From the NCBI GenBank assembly GCA_964371655.1, contig CAYJOD010000017.1, forward strand, positions 31,552 through 95,551: a DNA stretch of 64,000 bases, read 5' to 3'. The notes beneath the pieces were generated by a model. That model saw nothing but the letters and a program-made list of their open reading frames with translations, did no database searches and was not told where the DNA came from. A program made the translations under genes and the position numbers. This document shows, in pieces, positions 32,288-42,400 of this stretch; the first letter of the stretch is position 1, and the number at the start of each line of letters is the position of its first letter. This DNA comes from CAZGSN01 sp964371655. GTDB taxonomy: Bacteria; Desulfobacterota; Binatia; HRBIN30.

Positions 32288-33799
32288 CTACTCGACGTTG
32301 ACCACGTAGCTTCCCGACACATCCAGCGCGCAGCGATAGCCGCCCTCGACCGCCGTGATGCGTTGAGCGCCGACGCCCGCACCGGAGATCTGAGGACGGC
32401 CTTTGCCGTTATCCGGAACCCAGAGGTCCAGCGATCCGGTCGTGGTGACGCCGTGTAGCGTCATCGTGCGCGCGTCGCCGTCACTCGCGAGCGACGTCAG
32501 TCGTCCAGGGGCGGCACGCGGATAAGGACGCGAGAGCACGACCGTCCATTCCGGAATGGGGCCGAGATCGATATCGCCGGGACAACGGCTGAGGCGGAAG
32601 TGGATCAGCTCCGGCGGTGGCTCATGCCCGGGGATACCGATGCTGTGTGGATCACCGCAGGCCTGCTGCCACTGCCACCAGGCGCTACCGATCAGCAGAC
32701 GATCTTCCTCGCGTGCGTAGCGGATGAGGCGCGGCTTGTTCGCAGGCGGATCGCTGAACCAACCGTACTCGCCGATCCACATCGTGCTCTGGAACTTCGC
32801 CCTGTCTTCGAGCGCGCCCTCGAACCAACCTTCGATCGTCTTCACGTCGTTGATCGACTCGGAATAGTTGTGCGGCGCGAAGACGACATTGTCGTCGCCG
32901 ATCGACGCCACCGGTGGCACTGCGTCGGGCGATGGGTAAATGATGGTCGGCTCGAAGAAGACGATGTGCCCAAAGCCACCGCCATCGCGTTCCGCCTGGC
33001 GCAAGGCTGCGAACAGGCGCGTATAGAGCGGCCCCAGCTGCGCGCCGCTGCCAAACGCCGCGGCTCCGAAATTCGGCTCGTTCAATAGATCGTAGCCGGC
33101 AACCGCCGGCTCCTTGGCAAACTCGGAGGCCAAGGCCGCCCATGCTTTAACGAATTGCTCTTGGATACCGTCGCGGTTCGCGTAGAAGTTCACGAACGCA
33201 GCTTTCACCGCAGGCGCCAGCTCGCGCGATCCCGGCGGCCGGCAGGTGCTGGCGCCATCGGTAAACGTCGCCCACTGTGGCGCGCCGTCCCAACCGATGG
33301 CGACCTCGCGTCCGCCGCAGCTCACCCCCGGCGGCGTCGCGATGTACTTGCCCCACGCGTCCTGGTGCATGTCCAGCACCACGTAGACGTCGTGGGCCTT
33401 GGCGAGCTCGATCACGTCGTGGATGCGCTTCAGGTAGTCGCGATCAATCTGATCGCGCTGCGGCTCGAGCGACGACCAGCTGAGGATGAGCCGCACCACG
33501 TTGAGCCCGTAGTGCGCCATTTGCGCGAAGTCGCTGTCGTCGACCGGCAGCACCGGCGCATAGCTCGGGTTGCCCTGGAAGTAATCGCCGAGAGCGTTCA
33601 CATTGACGCCGCGCAGCAACACCTGGCGTCCTTGCGCATCGTAGATCCCGGCATCGGCACCGCGGGTGGCGTGCAAGGCCGACAACGCGGCAGGCGGCAC
33701 AGCGCGGGCTGGGACTACCGGATCATCATCGCCACATCCGCCAAGCCACAGCACGGCGAGGACGGCCACGACCCATCGTGCATCGATTCTGTTCTTCAT
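32288..33799 (-). CDS. GH5 glycoside hydrolase lipoprotein (endoglycoceramidase-like)
   Basis: 503 residues. Lipobox LGGC (19-22). The GH5 barrel follows with LLRGVNVNALGDYF, LNVVRLILSWSSLEPQRDQ, VVLDMHQDAW, acid/base Glu241 in DLLNEPN and nucleophile Glu344 in WIGEYGW. The MHQDAW plus YLKRIHDVI pattern is like endoglycoceramidases and related GH5 subfamilies, which cut the glycan-ceramide bond. A small beta-sandwich region closes the C-terminus. The substrate is inferred only from that pattern; a beta-glucan or glucocerebroside is also possible. ATG at 33799, next to a repeat. Confidence 0.88.
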   Translation of the reverse strand: MKNRIDARWVVAVLAVLWLGGCGDDDPVVPARAVPPAALSALHATRGADAGIYDAQGRQVLLRGVNVNALGDYFQGNPSYAPVLPVDDSDFAQMAHYGLNVVRLILSWSSLEPQRDQIDRDYLKRIHDVIELAKAHDVYVVLDMHQDAWGKYIATPPGVSCGGREVAIGWDGAPQWATFTDGASTCRPPGSRELAPAVKAAFVNFYANRDGIQEQFVKAWAALASEFAKEPAVAGYDLLNEPNFGAAAFGSGAQLGPLYTRLFAALRQAERDGGGFGHIVFFEPTIIYPSPDAVPPVASIGDDNVVFAPHNYSESINDVKTIEGWFEGALEDRAKFQSTMWIGEYGWFSDPPANKPRLIRYAREEDRLLIGSAWWQWQQACGDPHSIGIPGHEPPPELIHFRLSRCPGDIDLGPIPEWTVVLSRPYPRAAPGRLTSLASDGDARTMTLHGVTTTGSLDLWVPDNGKGRPQISGAGVGAQRITAVEGGYRCALDVSGSYVVNVE

Positions 33800-33813
33800 A
33801 ATCTCTCCCCCGT

Positions 33814-34030
33814 GAGACTGTCGATCTTCTCAACAACAGGCTGTCGGTCGGAGAATGGAAAACAGGAAACCGAAAGCCGGAGATGGACAACCGGCGAGCT
33901 ACGACGGCTAAGGCAAAGGCTTAGGCATAGGCTTAGGTGTTGAGTCATCTCTGCCTCAGCCTATGCCTCGCCTCTGCCTTGTTTCCCGTTTCCGGTTCCC
34001 TGTTTCCGGTTTTCCATTTCCCTTCCGTGT
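33814..34030. repeat. GAGACTGTCGA-type element with GGAAAC hairpin enclosing an AGGC hairpin
   Basis: Left end GAGACTGTCGATCTTCTC at 33814. GGAAAACAGGAAACCG units (about 33857-33892) face GTTTCCGGTTTTCCATT (about 34000-34019). In the loop, GGCTAAGGCAAAGGCTTAGG (from 33906) faces CCTCAGCCTATGCCTCGCCT (from 33954). The right shell end is missing. Confidence 0.8.
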
Positions 34031-34034
34031 GGAT

Positions 34035-35099
34035 CTACGCCCGCAGCGCGAACCGTCCCGCCACCAAGGGCAGATCGAGCCAGCTCTTCACGCCGGGGCT
34101 GGCTTGGCAGACGTGCGGGATGGCATTGATCAGGCGCATCGCCGTCCCTACGCAACCGTCGATGTTGTGGTCCTTGCTGTTGAAGCCGACTTGCAGGTCG
34201 CAGCGCAGCGACGGCATGCCCTCGATGACGACGCGATAGTTCCCGGGGCCGATTCCTTGCGGCCACTGCGGGGCAAGATCGTCACGCAGGCGGGTCACGT
34301 GCTCGATGGTAATGCGTGGCTTGCCGGCGACGACGCCGGACACCTCGAAACGCAAGGCGGCAACCGTTCCCTTCTCGATATGTCCACAGGAGATGTCGAA
34401 GCTCTCCGGCGCGGTTTCGACCTCATGCGACTGGATGATCTCGTCGAGCTCCACACCGAGGGCATCGGCGACCATGCGCACCGACGCGCCCCACGCCATC
34501 GACAGCGCACCGGGGATCATCAACGGCACCATGGTTCCCGGCGCCTGGCCGAATCCCATCACGCTAAACAGCGTCTCGGGCTGGTCGTACGTCGCGTAGT
34601 TGAAGATCTCTTGCGAACGTATGGAGTCGATACGCTCCGACAGGCTGGAGAGCATGATCGGCAAGGCATCGGTAGAAAAGCCGGGATCGATGCCCGAGCA
34701 GTAGAAGGACGACTTGCCCTTCTGGCACGCCGCCTCGAGCTGCTCGGCGAACGCCGGCACGATCTGCCACGGGTAGATGAACGGCACGAACGAGCTGGTG
34801 ACGATGTTCTTGCCGGACTCCAGGATGCGGCACATATCGTCGACGGCGTCGCCAAGGCGATAGTCCGTTGCCGCCGCATACGAAACACATTCGGCATCCA
34901 TCTTCAGAAGCGCTGCGGCATCGCGCGTCGCTTTCACGCCGACGGGCCCAATGCCGCAGAGCTCGCCGGCGTCCTTGCCGTCCTTGTCGGCAGAGGAGAC
35001 ATACAATCCGACGAGCTCCATGTCCGGTCGCCCCACCACGGCGCGTAGCGCATGCTTGCCGACATGTCCGGTGGCCCACTGAATGACTCGATATTTCAT
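34035..35099 (-). CDS. DapB-like NAD(P)-dependent dehydrogenase (2,4-diaminopentanoate-dehydrogenase-like)
   Basis: 354 residues. Rossmann fold at the start (YRVIQWATGHVGKHALRAVV), then ELVGLYVSSADKDGKDAGEL and a catalytic half with SSFYCSGIDPGFSTDALPIML and KGTVAALRFEVSGVV. It resembles proteins annotated as dihydrodipicolinate-reductase-like or 2,4-diaminopentanoate dehydrogenase; these are common in actinobacteria and environmental deltaproteobacteria. The substrate is not known. No lysine-pathway gene is adjacent, so a role as true DapB is unlikely. ATG at 35099. Confidence 0.78.
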   Translation of the reverse strand: MKYRVIQWATGHVGKHALRAVVGRPDMELVGLYVSSADKDGKDAGELCGIGPVGVKATRDAAALLKMDAECVSYAAATDYRLGDAVDDMCRILESGKNIVTSSFVPFIYPWQIVPAFAEQLEAACQKGKSSFYCSGIDPGFSTDALPIMLSSLSERIDSIRSQEIFNYATYDQPETLFSVMGFGQAPGTMVPLMIPGALSMAWGASVRMVADALGVELDEIIQSHEVETAPESFDISCGHIEKGTVAALRFEVSGVVAGKPRITIEHVTRLRDDLAPQWPQGIGPGNYRVVIEGMPSLRCDLQVGFNSKDHNIDGCVGTAMRLINAIPHVCQASPGVKSWLDLPLVAGRFALRA

Positions 35100-35543
35100 G
35101 ATTCCTCCAGAGCCGCGCAGCTATCAGGAATCGCGGCGCGACAAAAGCAGGTTATCGAGCACCGGCGCAGGCCAAGGGAGTTTGTCGTTCCACCCGACGC
35201 CACCGTCTGGCGACGGCGGCATCGGCTGCAGACCTGAAATGAAGACCTAGGAAAGCAACGTAGCCGCGCTCGCCAGAAGTTGTCTCAAAACCTCGGCAAG
35301 GTGGTACAGGCCAAAGGCCTATACCACCTTGGACCCAATCCCAGTGCAGAAAGCCTTGGTGGTATAGGCTTCCAGCCTGTACCACCAAGAGGTTTTGAGA
35401 CAACCTCGCCAGAGCGTGGCATCCGGCGGAATCGAAGCGCGATCTGCTGATGAAAGATGATTGCCGCGGCCTTGGCGGCCGCAGCTACACTTGCGCTCCC
35501 GAACCCCCCTTTTCTTAAACACGCTCGCCGCTATTGAGATCGC
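35100..35543. repeat. intergenic region with GTTGTCTCA shell enclosing two GGTGGTATAGGC cores (35279-35404)
   Basis: Perfect 16-bp ends GTTGTCTCAAAACCTC (35279-35294) and GAGGTTTTGAGACAAC (35389-35404). Inside sit two separate palindromes with the GGTGGTA-AGGC core (about 35299-35332 and 35354-35388), the same core that stands alone at 7603 and 7775. The other bases of this 444-base gap show no gene. Confidence 0.92.
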
Positions 35544-38500
35544 ATGGCACTGAAGCATCTTCCCGACAACCAACGACAAGAAGCACGGGCCTGGAATCTG
35601 CAACTCGGTGTGCCGGGCTTCAAATATGCCGACCTCAACCGCGTGCGCCGCCTCGAAGCGCTCGACAAGGCCTTCCTCGACGATCTGCGCGCCGGCAACC
35701 CTGCGCTCGCGGACGAGCTGCTGCGCTATCGCGACGATGTCGGCGCCGGACGGCCCTACGCACGGTCATCGGATCTGCTCCTGCGAGTCGCTCCGCTGCT
35801 CGGCAGCTTCGTGGCGCGGCTGTTCCGCATCGAAGCGGAACACACCGCGTTGTGCGAACGGATTCGCGCCGACGAGGTCGTGTTCGAATGGAAGCGAGTC
35901 TTCATCGAACGCGGCATCTTCAAGACACCGCCGCCGGCGGACGCCATCGCGCGCATGGATCCGGTCGAGGTCGAGTTCGGCTACCGCCAGGTCGTCGACA
36001 CGCTGATGTCGGATGCGGCGTTGGCCGCCGACCCCGAGCGCGAGCTGGCGTGCGTCATGACGATGCTGCAAAAGCGGATCGGCACGAGCGCCGACGCGAC
36101 CGCGCGCGCCGCCGCCAAGACGCAGTTGGCCGCGGCCTCGGCCTGGCTTAGCGTACTCGCGTTTCACCCCGCCCTGGCGCAGCGACGCGAGCAGTTCACC
36201 TGCTTTCACGTTCCGCACAAGCTCGACTTCGACGAGCTGGTGCCGCGCGTGTGGCCGCGTCCCGATTTGCCCGAGCTGTTCGTGGGACCGCCCGAGAGCC
36301 GGCGCCAGCGCGACGGCTTCGATCTCACCGACACGCGCTTCGGCCGTCGCGAGAACCTGCGCGAGGCGCACTACTGTGTGACCTGCCACGAGCGCAGCAA
36401 GGATTCGTGCTCGGCCGGGCTGCACGAGAAGAGCGGCGAGGTGCAGCGCAACCCGCTCGGCATCGAGCTCAACGGCTGTCCGCTCGAAGAGAAGATCTCG
36501 GAGATGATCCAGCTCTACCGCGAAGGGCATCCGATCGGCGCCCTGGCGGTGATCATGATCGACAACCCGATGCTAGCGGGCACGGGCCATCGCATCTGCA
36601 ACGATTGCATGAAGTCGTGCATCTTTCAGAAGCAGGACCCGGTGAACATCCCGCAGATCGAGACCGGAATTCTGACCGAGGTGCTGCGACTCGAGTACGG
36701 CTTCGAGATCGTCTCCCTGCTGACGCGCTGGAACCCGATCAACGCGCGGCGCCCCTATCCGCTGCGTTACAACGGCAAGAATGTACTCGTCGCCGGCATG
36801 GGTCCGGCCGGGTACACGCTGGCGCACCACCTGCTCAACGAAGGCTTCGGCGTAGTCGGCATCGAAGGCCTCAAGGTGGAGCCTCTGGCCGTCCACCTAC
36901 GCGGCGCCAAGCGCCGCGTGCCGCGCCCGATCCGCGATGTCGGTGAAATCGTCGGGCCGTTGTCCGAACGCCCTACCTTGGGCTTCGGCGGTGTCGCCGA
37001 GTACGGCATCACCGTGCGCTGGGACAAGAACTTCCTCGACATCAACTACGTCATCCTCATGCGCCGCAAGAAGTTCAGACTGCTCGACGGCGTACGCTTC
37101 GGCGGCACGATCAGCGTCGACGATGCTTGGCACCTCGGTTTCGATCACATTGCCATCGCCGCGGGTGCCGGACGCCCGACCATCGTTCCCATGCAGAACA
37201 ACCTCGCGCGCGGCGTGCGCATGGCCTCCGACTTTCTCATGGGCCTGCAGGGCCAGGGGGCGTACCGCAAGAATTCGCTCACCAATCTGCAGATCGAGCT
37301 GCCGGCCGTCGTCATCGGCGGTGGGCTCACGGCAATCGATACGGCCACCGAGCTGCAGGCCTATTACGTCATCGAGGTCGAAAAGACCCTGGAGCGTTTC
37401 GAACGCCTCAAGCAGCAGATCGGCGAGGACGCCATCTGGGCGCGGCTCGACCCCGAGGAAACCAAGACCGTCCGTACCTGGCTCGATCACGGGCGTCTGG
37501 TCCATGCCGAGCGCGCTGCGGCCCACGCCGCCGGGCGCCGCCCCGATTTCGCGCGACTGGTGCGCTCGTGGGGCGGCGTGACCCTTGTCTACCGCAAGCG
37601 TCTGCAGGACGCCCCCGCCTACCGGCTCAATCACGAGGAAGTGATCAAGTCGCTCGAGGAAGGAATCGCCTTCGTCGAGTGCATGAGTCCGAACGCGTGC
37701 TCCCTCGATGAGCTCGGTCACGTCGAAAGCGTGCAGTGCACGCGCATGGCGCTGGTCGACGGCAAATGGCGCGACACCGGGGAGTGTGTGGTTCTTCCGG
37801 CGCGCGCGGTGATGGTGGCCGCCGGCACCAGCCCCAACGTCGTTTACGAGACCGAGCATCCGGACACCTTCCGCCTCGACGAGCGTAAGTCGTGCTTCGC
37901 CATGCACACTTTGGAGGAGACCGCGGGGGGCGGGTATCAGCTGCAGCCGGTGGCCACCGGCGGCAGCGGCTTCTTCACCTCCTACGAGCGTGACGGGCGC
38001 TACGTGACCTTCTACGGCGACGCCCATCCGATATTCGCCGGCAACGTCGTGAAGGCGATGGCCTCGGCGCGCTTGGGCTACCGCGAGATCGCGCGCCTCT
38101 TCGAACGCGAGGTCGCCACTCAGGATCTTTCCGAGCAGGCGGAGCGTGAGAACGCGTGGGTGCGCTTTGCGGAGGTGCTCGACGACGGCTTACGCGCCGT
38201 GGTCGTCGACGCGATTCGGCTCGCCGACCGTATCGTCGAGGTCATCGTGCGCGCGCCCATGGCCACCCGCAACTTCCGTCCCGGCCAGTTCTATCGCGTG
38301 CAGAACTACGAAGGCTCCGCCGAGGTGGTCGACGGCATCCGCCTGGCGATGGAAGGCTTGGCGTTGACCGGTGCGTGGACCGATCCGGCGCGCGGCTTGA
38401 TCTCCCTCATCGTTTTGGAGATGGGCGGCTCCTCGCGCTTGTGCTCCATGCTCGAGCCCGGCGAGGAGATCGTGCTTATGGGGCCGACCGGCGAGCCGAC

Positions 38501-39164
38501 CGAGATTCCGCAGGGGCAGGCCGTCCTGCTCGCTGGCGGCGGTCTCGGCAATGCCGTGCTGTTTTCAATTGCCGCGGCCATGAAGGCAAACAACAACCGT
38601 GTCATCTATTTCGCCGGCTACAAGCGCGCCGGCGATCTCGTCAAGCGGCGCGCCATCGAAGAGGCCTGCGACATCGTCGTGTGGAGTGTGGACGAAGGCG
38701 AGCCCATCGAGGTGCATCGCCCCCAGGACCGCAGCATCGTCGGCAACATCGTGCAGGCGATGGAAACCTACGGCCGCGGTCAGCTCGGCACGCCGCCGCT
38801 GCGGCTGCAGGAAATCGATCGCATCATCTGCATCGGCTCGGATCGTATGATGGATGCCGTTCGCCAGGCGCGTCACGATGTGCTCCGCGATCTGCTGCCC
38901 ACGGAGCATGTGGCGATCGGCTCGATCAACTCGCCGATGCAGTGCATGCTCAAGCAGGTGTGCTCGCAGTGCCTGCAGCGCCAGGTCGATCCGGCGACCG
39001 GCAAGGAACGGCTGGTGTTCAGCTGCGCCAATCAGGATCAGCTGCTCGACTGCGTCGACTTCCGCTTCCTCCACGAACGCCTGCGCCAGAACTCCGCCGC
39101 AGAAAAGCTCACCTCGCTGTGGCTCGATCACCTGTTCGAGCAGCGCGAGATCCAAGTGGTGTGA
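35544..39164 (+). CDS. large multidomain iron-sulfur flavoprotein oxidoreductase (GltD-like plus PyrK-like)
   Basis: 1206 residues. Residues 1-260 are unassigned helical sequence. A Cys-rich region follows (C278, C281, C289, C312, C352, C355, C359), then an FAD/NAD(P) module starting VLVAGMGPAGYTLAHHLL (about 414-431), with a second GGGLTAIDTATEL dinucleotide site, as in GltD-like proteins. From about 890 it is like ferredoxin-reductase/PyrK electron-transfer subunits: RNFRPGQFYRVQNYEG, VLLAGGGLGNAVLFSIA, and a C-terminal Cys set (CMLKQVCSQC ... FSC) expected for a [2Fe-2S] site. It should move electrons between NAD(P)H and an unknown partner, perhaps as a bifurcating or CoB-like enzyme; this is inference. 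ATG at 35544. Confidence 0.82.
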   Translation: MALKHLPDNQRQEARAWNLQLGVPGFKYADLNRVRRLEALDKAFLDDLRAGNPALADELLRYRDDVGAGRPYARSSDLLLRVAPLLGSFVARLFRIEAEHTALCERIRADEVVFEWKRVFIERGIFKTPPPADAIARMDPVEVEFGYRQVVDTLMSDAALAADPERELACVMTMLQKRIGTSADATARAAAKTQLAAASAWLSVLAFHPALAQRREQFTCFHVPHKLDFDELVPRVWPRPDLPELFVGPPESRRQRDGFDLTDTRFGRRENLREAHYCVTCHERSKDSCSAGLHEKSGEVQRNPLGIELNGCPLEEKISEMIQLYREGHPIGALAVIMIDNPMLAGTGHRICNDCMKSCIFQKQDPVNIPQIETGILTEVLRLEYGFEIVSLLTRWNPINARRPYPLRYNGKNVLVAGMGPAGYTLAHHLLNEGFGVVGIEGLKVEPLAVHLRGAKRRVPRPIRDVGEIVGPLSERPTLGFGGVAEYGITVRWDKNFLDINYVILMRRKKFRLLDGVRFGGTISVDDAWHLGFDHIAIAAGAGRPTIVPMQNNLARGVRMASDFLMGLQGQGAYRKNSLTNLQIELPAVVIGGGLTAIDTATELQAYYVIEVEKTLERFERLKQQIGEDAIWARLDPEETKTVRTWLDHGRLVHAERAAAHAAGRRPDFARLVRSWGGVTLVYRKRLQDAPAYRLNHEEVIKSLEEGIAFVECMSPNACSLDELGHVESVQCTRMALVDGKWRDTGECVVLPARAVMVAAGTSPNVVYETEHPDTFRLDERKSCFAMHTLEETAGGGYQLQPVATGGSGFFTSYERDGRYVTFYGDAHPIFAGNVVKAMASARLGYREIARLFEREVATQDLSEQAERENAWVRFAEVLDDGLRAVVVDAIRLADRIVEVIVRAPMATRNFRPGQFYRVQNYEGSAEVVDGIRLAMEGLALTGAWTDPARGLISLIVLEMGGSSRLCSMLEPGEEIVLMGPTGEPTEIPQGQAVLLAGGGLGNAVLFSIAAAMKANNNRVIYFAGYKRAGDLVKRRAIEEACDIVVWSVDEGEPIEVHRPQDRSIVGNIVQAMETYGRGQLGTPPLRLQEIDRIICIGSDRMMDAVRQARHDVLRDLLPTEHVAIGSINSPMQCMLKQVCSQCLQRQVDPATGKERLVFSCANQDQLLDCVDFRFLHERLRQNSAAEKLTSLWLDHLFEQREIQVV

Positions 39165-39472
39165 ACGCGGCGTATCCCTTCTCTGGGACCGCCGGCTTCC
39201 AGCCGGCGTGATTCGCGCCGCCAAGATGGCGGCGCTCCCAGGCAGGCCATGCCACCGAGGGTCTTGGGTGCGGATGTCAGTCGGCGAACCGGTTGTATGT
39301 GGTAGAAGATTGTTCTCCCGCCGCAGTTCTCAGAGGCTGTGAAGAACTTGCAGCCCCGGTGGCGCCGGCGTCCCTGCCTACGCAGCCGGGCAGACACGGA
39401 GGCCTGCCCCACCATGGTCCGATTCTCCAGGGTTGGCGCATTGCCCCAGCGTGGCGATTCTTTCACAGGCGC
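39165..39472. repeat. intergenic repeats (GCCGGC hairpin; CAGGC palindrome copy 2)
   Basis: CCGCCGGCTTCCAGCCGGCG with a following GCGCCGCCAAGATGGCGGCGC hairpin (split at CC-AAGAT-GG; 39189-39237), then the palindrome 39352-39415 that matches 2036-2100 (GCCGGGCAGACACGGAGGCC). No gene seen. Confidence 0.75.
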
Positions 39473-42400
39473 TCAGTACTCCAGCACGACCTCGGCGGGG
39501 AAGTCGCTGATCGTGGCGCTGTCGGCGGTGAACGCCATCGAGGCGCGGCCGTTGACGGTGACGCCCTTGAGCGGCTGCGGCAGCGGCGGCTTTAGAATGA
39601 TCCTACCGGGCGGTAGCACCAAGTCGCCGCCAATCAGGGCGCGCAAGCGGCGCGGCTCTTCGGCGCGCAAGGAAAAGTGCAAGACGCCATAGTGCGTCGG
39701 CAGGCGTTTCACGCTGACGCCTTCCGGGCTCATGACCCACACGCTCGGCAATCCGGCCGCGAGCACGAGGCTGCTGTCGGATTCGCGCTCGTAGGCAAAG
39801 AAGCTGCGCACCGACTGAACCAGGCTCGATGCCACCCAGGTATGCGGCATGTCGCCGATGAAGCGCGGCAGGGTCGGATCCTTCCAGGTGATCTCCTGCC
39901 ATTGATTCCACGTCACTGGACGCTGGTCGTCGAGCAACAGCTTGAGCAGCTCGTAGGCCCGTTCACGCTGCCCCAGAAGCACGAGCGCGCCGACGTTACG
40001 CAGCTCGTAGGCGGAGTAGGCTTCGTCGCCGTTGAGCCGCTTACGTCGTGTCACGACATGTGCCCAGTATTTCTCGAACGTGTCGTTCAGCGCCGGCTGC
40101 GGCATATGCACGTATTCACGGCCGAGGGTCAGGGCGATTGCCGTCGAGGTCGGGTCGTAGTCGCCGAGCTCGGCCGAGCCCGGGATGTAATCGATGTGCT
40201 TGTCCTTCATGGTGCGCTCAATCGAGGCGTAGAGGTCGGAGCGGAAGGCCTCGCGGAGCGCCGCGAGCTTGACCACACGCTCGTCGTCGCCAACCGCGAC
40301 CGCCAGAGCCGCGGCGTCCTTGAAGCCGCGCAACGCGAAGAAGTCGTCCCAGTAGGAATGCACCGGCTGCGAGGAGTAGCCTTCGTGACTGATCGACTCG
40401 GGGACAAGGCCGAAGAATACCAGCTTCTCCGGCTTGCGGTACTCGTCGGTGATGCGTTGCGCCCGCAAGCCGGTGAGATGGTCCACCGCTTTCACGACCG
40501 CCGGCCACAGCTCGTTGAGAAACCCAATGTCGTGCGTGTGCCGGTAGTACTCGGCGACGATGTAGATGAACTCGCCATCGCTGTCGTGCTCGGGGACACG
40601 GTCTGCCCCACGGTCGTCGACACAGCAAGGAATGCGGCCATCGTCCGCTTGGTACTGCGAGAACCAGCGCATGAAGTCGCGCACCTCTTCGGTAAGCCCC
40701 ATCTCGAGGAGACCTCCGGAAATCATCGCCCCGTCGCGGATCCACGCGCGCGCATAGGTACGCGGGCCGGGATGCAGCGCCGGTCCTCGACGATTGATGA
40801 GTGTGTAGGCGATCGTGCTCTTGATGCTACGCGCAACGCGCTCACCGTCCGGCGGCAGTCGCAGCTCGACACGATTAAGCAGGCGCCGCCAGTAATCGGC
40901 GACGGCGGCGAGGGTGGCAGAGAAATGTGCCTCGACGCCGTCGCTCGGCACGCTCATGCCGGCGCGCTTGGGATCGTGAAAGGGCACGGCAAGATAGACA
41001 TCGCTGCTGGCGTGTGGGTCGAGCCGCAAACGGTACATCAAGGCCCCGGACGCGTAGCCGAACGGATCGGAGATCTTGTTCTGCGGCGGCATGCGCCCGT
41101 CGGTGAGGAAGTCGGTGATCATCCCTTCATCGAACGTCGACGCCCCAAAACGTTCGGGCGGCGTTTGCGTGAGGATCGTTTCCTTGCCGTTGACGCTCAC
41201 GGTTCTGCCTTGGAACGTCAGATCGTGGATCGGCGAGACACCGCCGACGAGGTTGAGATTCTGCCAAGGTGGCAGGACCTGAAACGGCCGCACCGCGACG
41301 AACAGAGTCACGTCCTTGAAGACGTCGGTGCGATTCTCGATGCGATAGCGCACGTGCAGCGTCGAGCTCTCCGGCGTGCCCGCGGCGACAGCCGTGACTT
41401 TCAGAGCCAAGCGCTCATGCAGCCAGTTGACGGAGGGAATCGGCAGATACCCTTCTTCGAGCTCTTGCGAGGTCTGCACCGCGTTCCAGGTGATCAGCTC
41501 TCCGTCAGAATAGAGGAACGGTTCGATCGAAACCCCGCCCCGTTGCACCTCGATCGCACCCTCCTCGTTGATCAGTGCATTCTTGCTGTCGCTGTCGACG
41601 CCGACGACCGTCCAATAGGTTTGCTTGCCGATCAAGTACTTCGGATAGATCCCGGGAGGGGCATCGCGCGCGATCATCTCGAAGAAGCGATTCGGCGAGG
41701 TCGACAGCTCGTAGGGCGCAATGCCGACGGCGACGATGCCATAGCCTTGGCCGCGGCTGCTCTCTTGAAGATTGAGCCGAATGAAACGCGATTCGGCGTC
41801 GGGGGCATAGATATAATCGCGGCCGCCGTTGCTGCGCGCGCAGCTGTACAACGGCTTCCACTCTTTGCCGTCATCGGAGGTTTCGACCTCATAGGACGCT
41901 GCGAAGTCGTCGTGCTCCCAGTCGATGACCAAGGCGCCGTACTCGCGGCGTGCCTGCAGGTCGATGATCAACCACTGCTGCGCCGCGATCGTGCCGCTGT
42001 GCCAGCTTGTCTCCGCCTTCTGATCAAGGACCATCTCCGGCTCATGCCCGGGTTGCGAGGTCGAGGCCGTCACCTTGGGCTTGAGATCGGGGCGCGCTTC
42101 GGCGTCGCGCTGTTCGATGCGCAAGTCGTCGATCCACACCGAGCCCTTGCCGCCTTGACCAGCTGAAACGGCAAACTCGACTGCCACGATCTCGCGCGGC
42201 GGTCCGCCGCCCAGGGGTCCCCACGCAAACTCGATGCGCGGTTTCTTGACGATCACCTCCTGCCACTCGGAGCGGAAATCGAAGTCGTGTTGCTTGTACC
42301 ACCAGACGTTCTTGGCGCCGCGGCCAATCAGCTTGAACTCGAAGCTGTTCGGCAGCGCGTCGCCGTGGACCCAGAACTTGAACGTGTAATTCGCCGGCAG

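Noticed and set aside
34035..35099. True dapB (4-hydroxy-tetrahydrodipicolinate reductase)
   Set aside because: Longer than DapB (354 against about 270) and without its HHxxKxD-type catalytic block; better as a DapB-like dehydrogenase.
39677..42166. 829-codon open frame on the plus strand
   Set aside because: Antisense shadow of the discoidin/glycosidase gene; Arg/His/Val-rich with no motif, a usual effect of high GC.
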